Part shown: piece by piece, positions 30,883 to 39,343 of the stretch
Numbering within the stretch: position 1 is the stretch's first letter
Layout of the letters: every line of letters begins with the position of its first letter
Assembly: GCA_002344055.1 (NCBI GenBank)
Contig: DDTH01000019.1
Location: forward strand, 1 to 64,000
Direction: 5' to 3'
Source of the DNA: Sphingomonadales bacterium UBA2369
GTDB taxonomy: Bacteria; Pseudomonadota; Alphaproteobacteria; Sphingomonadales; Sphingomonadaceae
DNA length: 64,000 nucleotides
Made by a program: the position numbers and the translations under genes
The notes under the pieces: model-generated
What the model was told of the DNA's origin: nothing
The model's input: the letters and a program-made list of their open reading frames with translations, nothing else
The model's database searches: none

Positions 30883-31023
30883 CCCCTCTCCCTTGACGGG
30901 AGAGGGGTCGGGGAGAGGGTGCGCGAGCGCGTCTGCGCTCGCAGAATGAGTCTATTCGGCCGCAGACGCGGCCGCTCCCCTCTCCCGGCCCTTCGGGCCA
31001 CCCTCCCCCGCGAGGGGGGAGGG
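30883..31023. repeat. Large interspersed palindromic element, copy 2
   Basis: Outer GC-rich arms (CCCCTCTCCCTTGACGGGAG at the left, a CCCTCCCCC...GGGAGGG-type mirror at the right) enclose GCGAGCGC-GTCT-GCGCTCGC and CGGCCGCAGACGCGGCCG; the latter 18 bp is identical to copy 1. It fills the whole gap between tadA and the convergent J-domain gene, where it may also act as a terminator. Confidence 0.85.
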
Positions 31024-31030
31024 TTGAAGC

Positions 31031-31618
31031 CTAGGCAAAAGCCGGACGCCCTTTCAGCGCCTGATAGGCCGCGATCACTTCCTGCAAGGCCCGCTCGTGG
31101 CTCCGGTCCCCGCCATTCCGATCCGGGTGAAACTTGCGCACCAGCTCCGTGTAGCGCTCCCGCAACGCCCGCCGATCCGAGTCCACCGGCAGCGACAGCA
31201 CGCGCAGATTTTTCCGGTCCGCATCGCTCAGCTCCCGCCCGTCCGCGCGCCGCTGGGGCATCGTCCGGGCGAATCGCGCCCCGATCGCGTCCAGCGGATC
31301 GGAAAAATCCGCCCAGCGCGGCGGCCGGTCCGCCCCGCCGCTGGCAAAGGCCCGCGTCTCCCGGTCCCAGCCGCCATAAGGCGTGTTCGCCGCCTCGATC
31401 TCGTCCGGCGTCATTCCGCTGAACCAGTTATAGCCGCTGTTGAAGACGCGGACATGTTCCAGGCACAGCCAGCGCCATTCTCCCGGCCCATCGAAGCTGG
31501 AGCCGCGTTCGGTCGGTGCGCGAAACTCGCCCGCCTCGTCGCAGCCGGGCATGGCGCAGCCCCGGCCGGTCTCGACACGCCCGTGAAACCGCCCCCGCCT
31601 TTTGCCCGCATCCGCCAA
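31031..31618 (-). CDS. J-domain (DnaJ-like) protein
   Basis: A 195-aa protein with a C-terminal J-domain (about 130-190: LRVLSLPVDSDRRALRERYT, VRKFHPDRNGGDRSHERALQ), including the HPD motif required to stimulate an Hsp70 ATPase. The N-terminal part has two cysteines (CAMPGCDEAGEFRAP, then WLCLEHV) in a possible small zinc site. This architecture, J-domain last, is a type III co-chaperone and is typically found beside bolA in sphingomonads, as here. Function beyond Hsp70 recruitment is unknown. Confidence 0.9.
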   Translation of the reverse strand: MADAGKRRGRFHGRVETGRGCAMPGCDEAGEFRAPTERGSSFDGPGEWRWLCLEHVRVFNSGYNWFSGMTPDEIEAANTPYGGWDRETRAFASGGADRPPRWADFSDPLDAIGARFARTMPQRRADGRELSDADRKNLRVLSLPVDSDRRALRERYTELVRKFHPDRNGGDRSHERALQEVIAAYQALKGRPAFA

Positions 31619-31660
31619 AACACACTCCGCTCGTCAGTCCAGCCGTCCTATATAGGGGCG

Positions 31661-31948
31661 ATGACCGACCAGTTCACCGGGCCGATCGCGGCCGAAATCC
31701 ACCAGCGGCTGACCGCCGCCTTGTCGCCGACACGGCTCGTCGTGCGCGACGACAGCGAACGCCATCGCGGCCATGGCGGCTACAATGAAGAGAGCGGCGA
31801 AAGCCACTTCACCGTCGAGATCGAAGCGGAGGCCTTCACCGGCCAGTCCCGCCTCCAGCGCCAGCGCGCGGTCAACGAAGCGCTGCGGGACTTGCTGGTC
31901 GAGCGTGTCCACGCGCTGGCCATCGTCGCGAAGGCGCCGGGGGAATAA
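31661..31948 (+). CDS. bolA: BolA family protein
   Basis: A 95-aa class II KH-like protein: IAAEIHQRLTAALSPTRLVV, ESGESHFTVEIEAEAFTG and SRLQRQRAVNEALRDLLVER. BolA proteins pair with monothiol glutaredoxins around a [2Fe-2S] cluster and influence iron handling and morphology. The His in ESHFTV is the conserved candidate cluster ligand. It is divergent from the J-domain gene (42-bp gap that must hold both promoters; a TATATAGGGG lies just before the ATG). Confidence 0.93.
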   Translation: MTDQFTGPIAAEIHQRLTAALSPTRLVVRDDSERHRGHGGYNEESGESHFTVEIEAEAFTGQSRLQRQRAVNEALRDLLVERVHALAIVAKAPGE

Positions 31949-31955
31949 GGCCCGG

Positions 31956-33050
31956 TCAGCCGGCCAGCGTCAAGGAAGCGCGCAGATCGGGTCCGGCTGC
32001 GCCGGACTCCGGCTCGCCCGGTGCCCTGGATTGCCCCGCGATCCGTCCCTCGACATATGGCGGCAAAGCGAGAAGGCTGAGCAGGTAGCCCAGGATCGCG
32101 CTGCCGCCATAGCCGACGAGCGGCGTCGGATGATTGCCGAGCGCGGCCGCCAGGATCACGCCGAACCAGACCATGAAGAACAGGAGATGAATCGGGCGAT
32201 TGTCCGCATCCCTTCTCGCCCCGGCAATCGCCGGAAGCAGCAGCAAGGCCGCACCCGCGAGCACCGCGAGACCCGCCAGCGGGTGGACGCCGAAGGACGA
32301 GAAGAAGATCTGGTCGACGAAGGGCATTGCGGGTGACGCATCCGCCTGCGCCAGCGTTGCCGCAAAGGCCGCAATCGCGGCGGCCAGCGCGACCAGCACG
32401 GCCGGCCCGGGGCGATAGAAAGCCAGCGCCGCCATGCCCGCCGCGAGCGCGCCCGCCATCGCACGATCCGGCTGCAGCGCCACGCCGGCCGCAGTGATCA
32501 GGACGGCCAGCAGCGACGCCCTGCCGGGCGCGCGGGCGAAGCCGAGCGTGATGACCGGGACAAGGATGAGGGCCGGCTGCAGCATGACGCCGCCCACGGC
32601 GAGCCAACGGGTCACGCCGCTCGCCGAAATGCCGAACAGGCTGGTGAGGAGGATTATCCCGGCGAGCGCGACCATGATCCCGCCGCCCATCGCCCGCCAG
32701 ATCCGTCCCGCGTCGCGCAAGATACCGATCGCCAGCAAACCGATGGCGAGCGCCGCGCCGTTCAGCACAAGATGGGAGAGTGGCGCGCCCGCCGCGATCA
32801 GATAGGCCCAGCCCAGACCGACCGCCCCGATCGCGCACAGGATGCCAAGCGCGCGGCCTCGCGTCGGAGAAAAGACCGACACCGCCTGTTTCAGCGCTGC
32901 GCCCAGGCAGCCCAGCGCGAATGCCAGCGCCGCCCCGGGCCGCTCGATTGCCGCAAGCTCGGCGACCATGGCGCGGCTCCAGTCGCGATGGCTTGCGGGC
33001 AGGATGATCGCGGCGATCCGGACGATCGCCATGGCCAGCACGCGCCTCAT
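31956..33050 (-). CDS. Polytopic membrane protein paired with a PadR regulator
   Basis: A 364-aa protein with about 9-10 hydrophobic segments. The N-terminal ASHRDWSRAMVAELAAIERP resembles the W-x2-AM-x-AEL motif that opens many membrane proteins encoded directly behind PadR regulators. No enzyme or transporter motif is visible. Start at 33050 is set by an ATGA overlap with the padR stop, so regulator and membrane protein are translated together; the likely logic is a repressor controlling its own operon. Converges on bolA with 7 bp between. Confidence 0.8.
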   Translation of the reverse strand: MRRVLAMAIVRIAAIILPASHRDWSRAMVAELAAIERPGAALAFALGCLGAALKQAVSVFSPTRGRALGILCAIGAVGLGWAYLIAAGAPLSHLVLNGAALAIGLLAIGILRDAGRIWRAMGGGIMVALAGIILLTSLFGISASGVTRWLAVGGVMLQPALILVPVITLGFARAPGRASLLAVLITAAGVALQPDRAMAGALAAGMAALAFYRPGPAVLVALAAAIAAFAATLAQADASPAMPFVDQIFFSSFGVHPLAGLAVLAGAALLLLPAIAGARRDADNRPIHLLFFMVWFGVILAAALGNHPTPLVGYGGSAILGYLLSLLALPPYVEGRIAGQSRAPGEPESGAAGPDLRASLTLAG

Positions 33051-33358
33051 GCTGGCGTCCCCGAAGGAGCACCGAGCGCTGGCGCCGCTTCGGCCGGCGG
33101 ATTCGCCAGCGCCAGCGCGCGGCCCTCGGCGGTCAAACGATAAGCGTGGCGTGGCGGCCGGCCCGGTTCCGCCGCGGCCTGCCAATCGGCCACCAGGTAA
33201 CCCTGCTGCTCCAGCCGCATCAGCATCGGATAGAGGGTGCCGGATTTGATGTTGCCGCGACGGCACAGCTCATAGCCGTGGAGCCATTCGCTCCCGGCAT
33301 CGGCCATGAGCGCGAGGATCGTTCGGGTCTGCTGCGACAGGGAGCGGGTTCGGGTCAT
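33047..33358 (-). CDS. PadR-family transcriptional regulator
   Basis: A 103-aa winged-helix protein: TRTILALMADAGSEWLHGYE, NIKSGTLYPMLMRLEQQGYL and HAYRLTAEGRALA are the PadR helix-turn-helix, recognition helix and wing. The C-terminal dimerisation helix is very short, as in the small PadR-s1 class. It is the first gene of a two-gene operon with a membrane protein. An AT-rich near-palindrome lies 11 bp upstream of its start, suggesting autorepression. Confidence 0.9.
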   Translation of the reverse strand: MTRTRSLSQQTRTILALMADAGSEWLHGYELCRRGNIKSGTLYPMLMRLEQQGYLVADWQAAAEPGRPPRHAYRLTAEGRALALANPPAEAAPALGAPSGTPA

Positions 33359-33368
33359 GCCTCATAAG

Positions 33369-33382
33369 TCTACATATATAGA
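33369..33382. promoter_or_regulatory. Probable PadR operator
   Basis: TCTACATATATAGA is an inverted repeat with one mismatched pair in an otherwise GC-rich genome, 11 bp before the padR ATG. TTGACT (minus strand, 33392-33387) lies just upstream. AT-rich ATATA-type palindromes are common PadR targets. Confidence 0.5.
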
Positions 33383-33498
33383 TTTAAGTCAATGCGGAAT
33401 TTCGAGGATCTCGCCGGAGGCCGTTAGCAAGCAGGCAATCGGGTGTTGCGCCCCTCCCGGCTTCGCCTGCCCCGCAATCGCGGGTAAGGATGCTTGCC

Positions 33499-34398
33499 AT
33501 GACCGACGATCCCTTCCTGCTCACCCTCCATCCCACCACCCACGATCTGGGCGGCTTCAAGGTTCACCGCACCCTGCCGCATCGCGAGCGCACAACCATC
33601 GGGCCGTTCATCTTCTTCGATCAGATGGGTCCGGCCCATCTGGCGCCGGGCAATGGCATCGACGTGCGGCCGCATCCGCACATCAACCTCGCCACCGTCA
33701 CCTATCTGTTCGCGGGTGCGATGGATCACCGCGATTCTCTCGGCACCTTCGCCACCATCCGGCCCGGGGCGGTGAACCTCATGACCGCCGGCAAGGGCAT
33801 CACCCATAGCGAACGCTCCCCCGCCGCCGAACGCGAAACCGGCTTCGACCTGTCCGGAATTCAGACCTGGATCGCTTTGCCCAGCGCCAAGGAGGAGATC
33901 GACCCGGCCTTCGAACATGTACCCGAGGCCGATTTGCCGGTGCTGGACGACGGCAAGGCCCGCGCCCGGATCATCATGGGCAGCCTCTGGGGCGCGACCG
34001 CGCCGGTCACCCAGCACAGCCCGATCATCTATGCCGACATCGTCCTGCAGCCCGGCGGCAGCATCGCGATCGACGACGAAGCGACCGAGCGCGCGCTTTA
34101 CGTGGCGGAGGGCGAAGCCAGCCTCGACGGCGTTCCGCTCGCCCCGACCACGCTCTATGTCCTGCGCCCCGGCATCCGCACCACTTTGCGTTCGGAAGCG
34201 GGCGGGCGCGTGATGCTCTGCGGCGGCGAACCATTGGACGGGCCGCGCCACGTCTTCTGGAACTTCGTCTCGTCCCGCCGCGACCGCATCAATCAGGCCA
34301 AGGACGATTGGCGCAACGGCCGCTTCGCCCTCCCGCCGGACGATGACGCGGAATTCATCCCGCTGCCGCAAGTGCCCAAGACGGTGAGCTATCCGTGA
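33499..34398 (+). CDS. Pirin family protein
   Basis: A 299-aa bicupin. The metal site is intact: H59 and H61 in RPHPHINLATVTY, and H103 and E105 in GITHSERSP, matching the 3-His/1-Glu set of human pirin and E. coli YhhW. Family members act as quercetin dioxygenases or redox-sensitive regulators; the role here is unknown. ATG 33499 is chosen over ATG 33490 because AAGGA is better spaced. It is followed by a palindromic repeat and an epoxide-hydrolase-like gene on the same strand. Confidence 0.92.
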   Translation: MTDDPFLLTLHPTTHDLGGFKVHRTLPHRERTTIGPFIFFDQMGPAHLAPGNGIDVRPHPHINLATVTYLFAGAMDHRDSLGTFATIRPGAVNLMTAGKGITHSERSPAAERETGFDLSGIQTWIALPSAKEEIDPAFEHVPEADLPVLDDGKARARIIMGSLWGATAPVTQHSPIIYADIVLQPGGSIAIDDEATERALYVAEGEASLDGVPLAPTTLYVLRPGIRTTLRSEAGGRVMLCGGEPLDGPRHVFWNFVSSRRDRINQAKDDWRNGRFALPPDDDAEFIPLPQVPKTVSYP

Positions 34399-34408
34399 CC
34401 CTTTATTC

Positions 34409-34560
34409 CTCCCCGGCATTTGCCGGGGAGGGGGACCGCCGCAGGCGGTGGAGGGGCGGGCGCGCAGCGCCGGTTCTTTGCTTTCGGAAGAATTCCGCGT
34501 CTTCGGCGCGGCCCCTCCACCCGCTTCGCTGGTCCCCCTCCCCTCGAAAGCGAGAGGAGG
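34409..34560. repeat. Complex palindromic element (CCCCGGCA type)
   Basis: The spacer is built of nested inverted repeats: CCCCGGCATTTGCCGGGG, ACCGCCGCAGGCGGT, GGAGGGGC...GCCCCTCC and CCCCTC...GAGAGG. It resembles copies 1 and 2 in layout but lacks their CGGCCGCAGACG core, so it may be a second family. No gene fits inside it. Confidence 0.75.
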
Positions 34561-34573
34561 ATAGAAGCGGGGC

Positions 34574-35479
34574 ATGACCGAGCTCGAAACCACCCGCATC
34601 GCCCTCGCCACCGGCGTCACGCTGAAGGTTGCGCAGGCCGGACCCCGGGACGCGCCCGCGATCATCTTCCTCCACGGTTTCCCCGAATCGCACCGCACCT
34701 GGCGCCACGTCGCGCCCGCGCTGGCCGATCGCTATCGCGTGATCGTCCCCGACCAGCGCGGCTTCGGCGGCTCGGACAAGCCCGAGGGTATCGAGCAATA
34801 TCGCGCGCAGGAGTGCATCGCCGATCTCTTCGCCCTCGCCGACGCTTATGGCATCGGCCGCTTCAATTTGGTCGGCCATGACTGGGGCGGCGCCATCGCC
34901 TGGGGCGCGGCCCTGACCAGGCCGGATCGGCTCGACCGGCTCGTCATCGTCAACGCGCCGCATCCGTACATCTTCCAGCGCAGCCTGATTGAGGACGCCG
35001 CCCAGCGCGCGGCCTCCCAGTACATCACCGCCTTCCGCAACCCGGCGATGGAGCGCGGCATCGAGGCGATGGGCATGGCGACCTTCTTCGCGAAGAGCTT
35101 CGGCGGTCACACCGATCTCGCCCTTATTCCCGAGGAGGAGCGGCAGGCCTATCTCGACGACTGGAGCCAGCCCGGCGCGATGACCGCCATGCTGAACTGG
35201 TATCGCGCCAGCCCGCTCACCATCCCCGCGATCGGCGAGAACGTCCCGGCTACCCGGCGCGATCCCTACCCAATCCTCACTATCCCCACGCTCGTATTGT
35301 GGGGCATGAAGGACAAGGCCTTGCTGCCGATCCAGCTCGAAGGCCTGGACACGATGGTCGAAAGCCTGAGCGTGAAACGCATCGAGGACGCCGGCCATTT
35401 CGTGCCCTGGGAGCGCCCCGAACCGGTGATCGACGCGATCGGCGCGTTCATGGAAACGCCGCCCGCCCCTTCACCTTGA
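34574..35479 (+). CDS. Alpha/beta hydrolase, epoxide-hydrolase/dehalogenase-like
   Basis: A 301-aa cytosolic enzyme. HGFPES (34-39) is the oxyanion motif, and the nucleophile elbow GHDWGG puts Asp103, not Ser, in the catalytic position, as in epoxide hydrolases and haloacetate/haloalkane dehalogenases. The base is the His of EDAGHFVPWE near the C-terminus. A lid lies between about 140 and 210. The Asp nucleophile excludes ordinary esterases; choosing between epoxide and halide substrates would need the lid tyrosines or Trp residues to be modelled. Confidence 0.87.
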   Translation: MTELETTRIALATGVTLKVAQAGPRDAPAIIFLHGFPESHRTWRHVAPALADRYRVIVPDQRGFGGSDKPEGIEQYRAQECIADLFALADAYGIGRFNLVGHDWGGAIAWGAALTRPDRLDRLVIVNAPHPYIFQRSLIEDAAQRAASQYITAFRNPAMERGIEAMGMATFFAKSFGGHTDLALIPEEERQAYLDDWSQPGAMTAMLNWYRASPLTIPAIGENVPATRRDPYPILTIPTLVLWGMKDKALLPIQLEGLDTMVESLSVKRIEDAGHFVPWERPEPVIDAIGAFMETPPAPSP

Positions 35480-35504
35480 GGCCCCACCTCGCTACCGCGC
35501 CGCC

Positions 35505-35960
35505 ATGGCCAAGCCCAATGCCCGTTCCCGCTCCCGTTCCGCCGCCCGCCTCGCCGCGGTGCAGGCGCTCTATCAGCGCGAGATGGAGGACACGCCGGTC
35601 CCGCAGCTGCTGCACGAATTCCATCATCACCGGCTGGGCGAGACGATCGACGGCGACGAATATGCCGAAGCCGAGGTCGATTTCTTCGACGATGTGGTGA
35701 AGGGCGTCGCCGCCCGTGCCGACGAACTGGACGGGCTGATCGCGGCGAAGCTCGCCAAGGGCTGGTCGCTCGCCCGGCTCGACAAGCCGATGAAGGCGAT
35801 CCTGCGCGCCGGCACCTACGAGCTCGCCGCCCGTGCCGATGTCCCTGTCGCCAGCGTGATCAGCGAATATGTCGACGTCGCCAAGGCATTCTACGACGCC
35901 CGCGAATCCGGCTTCGTCAACGGCCTGCTCGACGCCATCGCCAAGGATGTGCGAGCCTGA
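35505..35960 (+). CDS. nusB: Transcription antitermination factor NusB
   Basis: A 151-aa all-helical RNA-binding protein: SRSAARLAAVQALYQREMED, ARLDKPMKAILRAGTYELAA and VISEYVDVAKAFYDARESGF followed by VNGLLDAIAK. NusB binds boxA with S10 (NusE) in rRNA antitermination. The Arg-rich N-terminus (KPNARSRSRSAARL) is the RNA-binding surface. The next gene, thiL, begins at or within its stop codon; nusB-thiL linkage is widespread. Confidence 0.95.
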   Translation: MAKPNARSRSRSAARLAAVQALYQREMEDTPVPQLLHEFHHHRLGETIDGDEYAEAEVDFFDDVVKGVAARADELDGLIAAKLAKGWSLARLDKPMKAILRAGTYELAARADVPVASVISEYVDVAKAFYDARESGFVNGLLDAIAKDVRA

Positions 35961-35968
35961 CGGACAGC

Positions 35969-36916
35969 GTGAGCGCCGAAGCCGCCTTCATCGACATCCT
36001 GCGCGGCTTCGCCACCGCCCCGGCGGCACGCGGCCTGGCCGACGACGCCGCCGTGCTCGAGCTTGGCGACCGCGTCCTCGTCCTCACCAAGGACATGCTG
36101 GCGGAAGGCGTGCACTATCTGCCGGACGACCCGCCCGACCACGTCGCCTCAAAGCTCCTCGCGGTGAACCTGTCCGATCTGGCCGCCAAGGGCGCTCGCC
36201 CGCTTGCCGCCCTGCTCGGCTACACGCTCGGCGACGAAGCCTGGGACCGCGCCTTCGCCGAGGGGCTGCGCGCGGACCTCGCCGCTCATTCCGTGTCGCT
36301 GATCGGCGGAGACACGATCGCCAGCAACGGCCCCCGTATTCTCAGCCTCACCCTGATCGGCGAGGCAAGGGGTCCCGGCGTCCCCTCGCGCGCCGGCGCG
36401 CGGCCCGGCGACGATCTCTGGCTTTCCGGCACGATCGGCGATGCCGGCGCGGGTCTCGCCATCCTGCGGGGATCCCTGACCGGAAGCGACGACCTCGTCA
36501 GCCGCTACCGCATCCCGCGCCCGCGCCTGCAGGCCGGCCGGGCGCTCGCCACCTTGGTCTCCGCGATGATGGACGTTTCCGACGGCCTGCTGATCGACGC
36601 CGGCCGCATGGCCCGGGCCAGCCTGATCGGGATCGAGATCGACCTCGACACGCTCCCCTTGTCCGATGCCTACATCGCCGCGGTCGGCGACGATCGTGCC
36701 GCGCGCCTCCGCGCCGCCACCGCGGGCGACGACTACGAACTGCTCTTCACCGCCCATGAAGCGGGGCGCGGCAACATCGCCGAGATCGGCGAGCGGCTGG
36801 CCCTGCCGCTCACCCGCATCGGCCGCTGCATCGACGGCACCGGCCTCACGCTCACCGACGCGGGCGGCCCCGTCCCGCTCCCGGACAGTCTCGGCTGGCA
36901 GCACGGCGACGCCTGA
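35969..36916 (+). CDS. thiL: Thiamine-monophosphate kinase
   Basis: A 315-aa enzyme phosphorylating thiamine monophosphate to the cofactor pyrophosphate. Motifs: ARGLADDAAVLELGDRVLVL, KLLAVNLSDLAAKGARPLAA, SLIGGDTIASNGPRILSLTL, MMDVSDGLLIDAGRMARAS and AGDDYELLFTA, the acidic Mg-ATP ligands of the AIR-synthetase/ThiL fold. The GTG at 35969 is given as start, but an in-frame CTG at 35957 sits inside the nusB stop (CTGA) and would give the family-typical opening TDSVSAEAAFIDIL. Confidence 0.95.
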   Translation: MSAEAAFIDILRGFATAPAARGLADDAAVLELGDRVLVLTKDMLAEGVHYLPDDPPDHVASKLLAVNLSDLAAKGARPLAALLGYTLGDEAWDRAFAEGLRADLAAHSVSLIGGDTIASNGPRILSLTLIGEARGPGVPSRAGARPGDDLWLSGTIGDAGAGLAILRGSLTGSDDLVSRYRIPRPRLQAGRALATLVSAMMDVSDGLLIDAGRMARASLIGIEIDLDTLPLSDAYIAAVGDDRAARLRAATAGDDYELLFTAHEAGRGNIAEIGERLALPLTRIGRCIDGTGLTLTDAGGPVPLPDSLGWQHGDA

Positions 36917-37037
36917 ACCCGTCCGCCGCGCTGGAACCTTGCCAGCCTCCGGACCAGCTTCTAAGACCGGCTCCATCTAACGGCGCCCGGAGGGGGCTTC
37001 AGGCGCCTCTCCCGCATCGGAACAGGGGAAAAAGCGA

Positions 37038-39182
37038 ATGACCGTCGTGCTCGCCGCCATCGGCTGTGGCCTGCTCGCCGTATTGTACGGCATCATCACG
37101 TCCCAGCGCGTGCTCGGCGCGCCCGCGGGCAACGAGCGCATGGTGGAAATCGCCGGCGCCATTCAGGAAGGCGCGAAGGCCTATCTGGGCCGCCAATATA
37201 CCACGATCGGCGTGGTCGGCGTGATCGTCGCCGCTCTGGTCTGGTATTTCCTCGGCACGATCGCCGCGGTCGGCTTCGCCACCGGCGCGATTCTCTCGGG
37301 CGTCGCCGGCTATATCGGCATGAACATCTCGGTCCGGGCCAATGTCCGCACCGCCGAGGCCGCCCGCACCAGCCTGCAGAAGGGCCTCACCATCTCCTTC
37401 CAGTCGGGCGCGATCACCGGCATGCTGGTGGCGGGCCTCGGCCTGCTCGCCATTGCCGGCCTGTTCTACGCTCTGGTCAGCCTGATGGGCCGTGAAGCGA
37501 CTAGCCGCGAAGTGGTCGACGCGCTCGTCGCCCTCGCGTTCGGCGCCTCGCTCATCTCCATCTTCGCCCGTCTGGGCGGAGGCATCTTCACCAAGGCCGC
37601 CGACGTCGGCGCCGATCTGGTCGGCAAGGTCGAGGCCGGCATTCCGGAAGACGACCCCCGCAACCCGGCCGTGATCGCCGACAATGTCGGCGACAATGTC
37701 GGCGACTGCGCCGGCATGGCCGCCGATCTGTTCGAAACCTATGTCGTCACCGTCGGCGCCACCATGGTGCTGATCGCCTTGCTGGTCAGCGGTTCGCCCG
37801 CGGACCTGACCGCGCTCATGAGCCTGCCGCTGATCATCGGCGGCGTCTGCATCGTCACCTCGATCCTCGGCACCTTCATGGTCCGCCTGGGCGGCAACCA
37901 GTCGATCATGGGCGCGCTGTACAAGGGCTTCTGGACCACCGCGATCCTCTCGGTTCCGGCCATCTATTTCGCCACCGTCTGGGTGCTCGGCGACATCGGC
38001 AATCCGTTCGGCTCGCTCAACGAGCCGATCGGCGCGATCGAGCGGAGCGGAGCGGCTTACACCGGCATGGATCTGTTCTACTCCATGCTCGTCGGCCTCG
38101 GCGTCACCGGCCTGCTCGTGTGGATCACCGAATATTATACCGGCACCAATTACCGCCCGGTCCGCAGCATCGCCAAGGCGTCGGAAACCGGCCACGGCAC
38201 CAACGTCATCCAGGGCCTGGCGATCAGCCTGGAATCGACCGCGCTGCCGACCCTGGTGATCTGCGTCGGCATCATCGTGTCCTACATGCTCGCGGGCATC
38301 ATCGGCATCGCCTTCGCGGCGACCGCGATGCTGGCGCTGGCCGGCATGGTCGTGGCGCTCGACGCCTACGGCCCGGTCACCGACAATGCCGGCGGCATCG
38401 CCGAAATGGCGGGGCTGGATGACGAGGTGCGGACCCGCACCGATGCGCTCGACGCGGTCGGCAACACCACCAAGGCGGTGACGAAGGGCTATGCGATCGG
38501 CTCGGCCGGCCTCGCCGCGCTCGTCCTGTTCGGTGCCTACACGGCGGATCTGGACTATTTCGGCGCGGCTTTGGGCATCGGCCCGGCGGGCGTCGATTTC
38601 TCGCTCAGCAATCCGTTCGTGATCGTCGGCCTGCTGCTCGGTGCCTTGCTCCCCTATCTGTTCGGCGCCTTCGGCATGACCGCGGTCGGCCGGGCGGCGG
38701 GCAGCGTGGTGGAGGACGTCCGCGCGCAGTTCCGCGACGATGACGGCATCATGGCGGGCACCACCCGTCCTAACTATGCCCGCACCGTCGACATCGTCAC
38801 CCGCGCCGCGATCAAGGAAATGATCATCCCGTCGCTGCTGCCGGTCGCGGCACCGATCATCGTCTACTTCGCGATCAACGCGGTGGCCGGCCCGGCCGAT
38901 GCCTTCGCGGCGGTCGGCGCGCTCCTGTTGGGCGTGATCGTCTCCGGCCTGTTCGTCGCCATCTCGATGACCTCGGGCGGCGGCGCGTGGGACAATGCCA
39001 AGAAATATATCGAGGACGGCAATCACGGCGGCAAGGGCAGCGAAGCCCACAAGGCCGCGGTGACCGGCGACACGGTCGGCGATCCCTACAAGGACACGGC
39101 CGGCCCGGCGGTGAACCCGATGATCAAGATCACGAACATCGTAGCGCTGCTGCTTTTGGCAGCGTTGGCAGGTCATGGCTGA
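37038..39182 (+). CDS. hppA: Membrane-bound proton-translocating pyrophosphatase
   Basis: A 714-aa inner-membrane pump with about 16 helices that hydrolyses pyrophosphate to export protons. The catalytic Asp-rich motif DNVGDNVGDCAGMAADLFE is at about 215-233. Lys479 in GNTTKAVTKG marks the K+-independent subtype (K+-dependent enzymes have Ala there), and the C-terminal GDTVGDPYKDTAGPAVNPMI completes the PPi site. It stands alone with a terminator downstream. GGGGAAAAAGCG upstream supports the start. Confidence 0.97.
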   Translation: MTVVLAAIGCGLLAVLYGIITSQRVLGAPAGNERMVEIAGAIQEGAKAYLGRQYTTIGVVGVIVAALVWYFLGTIAAVGFATGAILSGVAGYIGMNISVRANVRTAEAARTSLQKGLTISFQSGAITGMLVAGLGLLAIAGLFYALVSLMGREATSREVVDALVALAFGASLISIFARLGGGIFTKAADVGADLVGKVEAGIPEDDPRNPAVIADNVGDNVGDCAGMAADLFETYVVTVGATMVLIALLVSGSPADLTALMSLPLIIGGVCIVTSILGTFMVRLGGNQSIMGALYKGFWTTAILSVPAIYFATVWVLGDIGNPFGSLNEPIGAIERSGAAYTGMDLFYSMLVGLGVTGLLVWITEYYTGTNYRPVRSIAKASETGHGTNVIQGLAISLESTALPTLVICVGIIVSYMLAGIIGIAFAATAMLALAGMVVALDAYGPVTDNAGGIAEMAGLDDEVRTRTDALDAVGNTTKAVTKGYAIGSAGLAALVLFGAYTADLDYFGAALGIGPAGVDFSLSNPFVIVGLLLGALLPYLFGAFGMTAVGRAAGSVVEDVRAQFRDDDGIMAGTTRPNYARTVDIVTRAAIKEMIIPSLLPVAAPIIVYFAINAVAGPADAFAAVGALLLGVIVSGLFVAISMTSGGGAWDNAKKYIEDGNHGGKGSEAHKAAVTGDTVGDPYKDTAGPAVNPMIKITNIVALLLLAALAGHG

Positions 39183-39301
39183 GCCATGCCCTGCTAGCGC
39201 TGGCAAAGGCACCTTTGCAGCGCTTCGACCGGCGGGGCGCGAGGCCTAAGGCGAGCGAACCCGTCCGACGTCACGGAATTTACTCCCGTGACGCCTGCCC
39301 G

Positions 39302-39343
39302 AAGAAAAGCCCCGCCCGGCCCCGCCGCGGCGGGGCTTTTCTT
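39302..39343. terminator. Bidirectional rho-independent terminator after hppA
   Basis: AAGAAAAGCCCCGCC and GGCGGGGCTTTTCTT are perfect 15-bp mirrors around CGGCCCCGCCGC. T-runs follow the stem on both strands. It lies about 120 bp after hppA. Confidence 0.93.

Noticed and set aside
36999..39212. 737-codon frame opposite hppA
   Set aside because: Asp/Arg/His-rich shadow of the pyrophosphatase; no start signal or domain.
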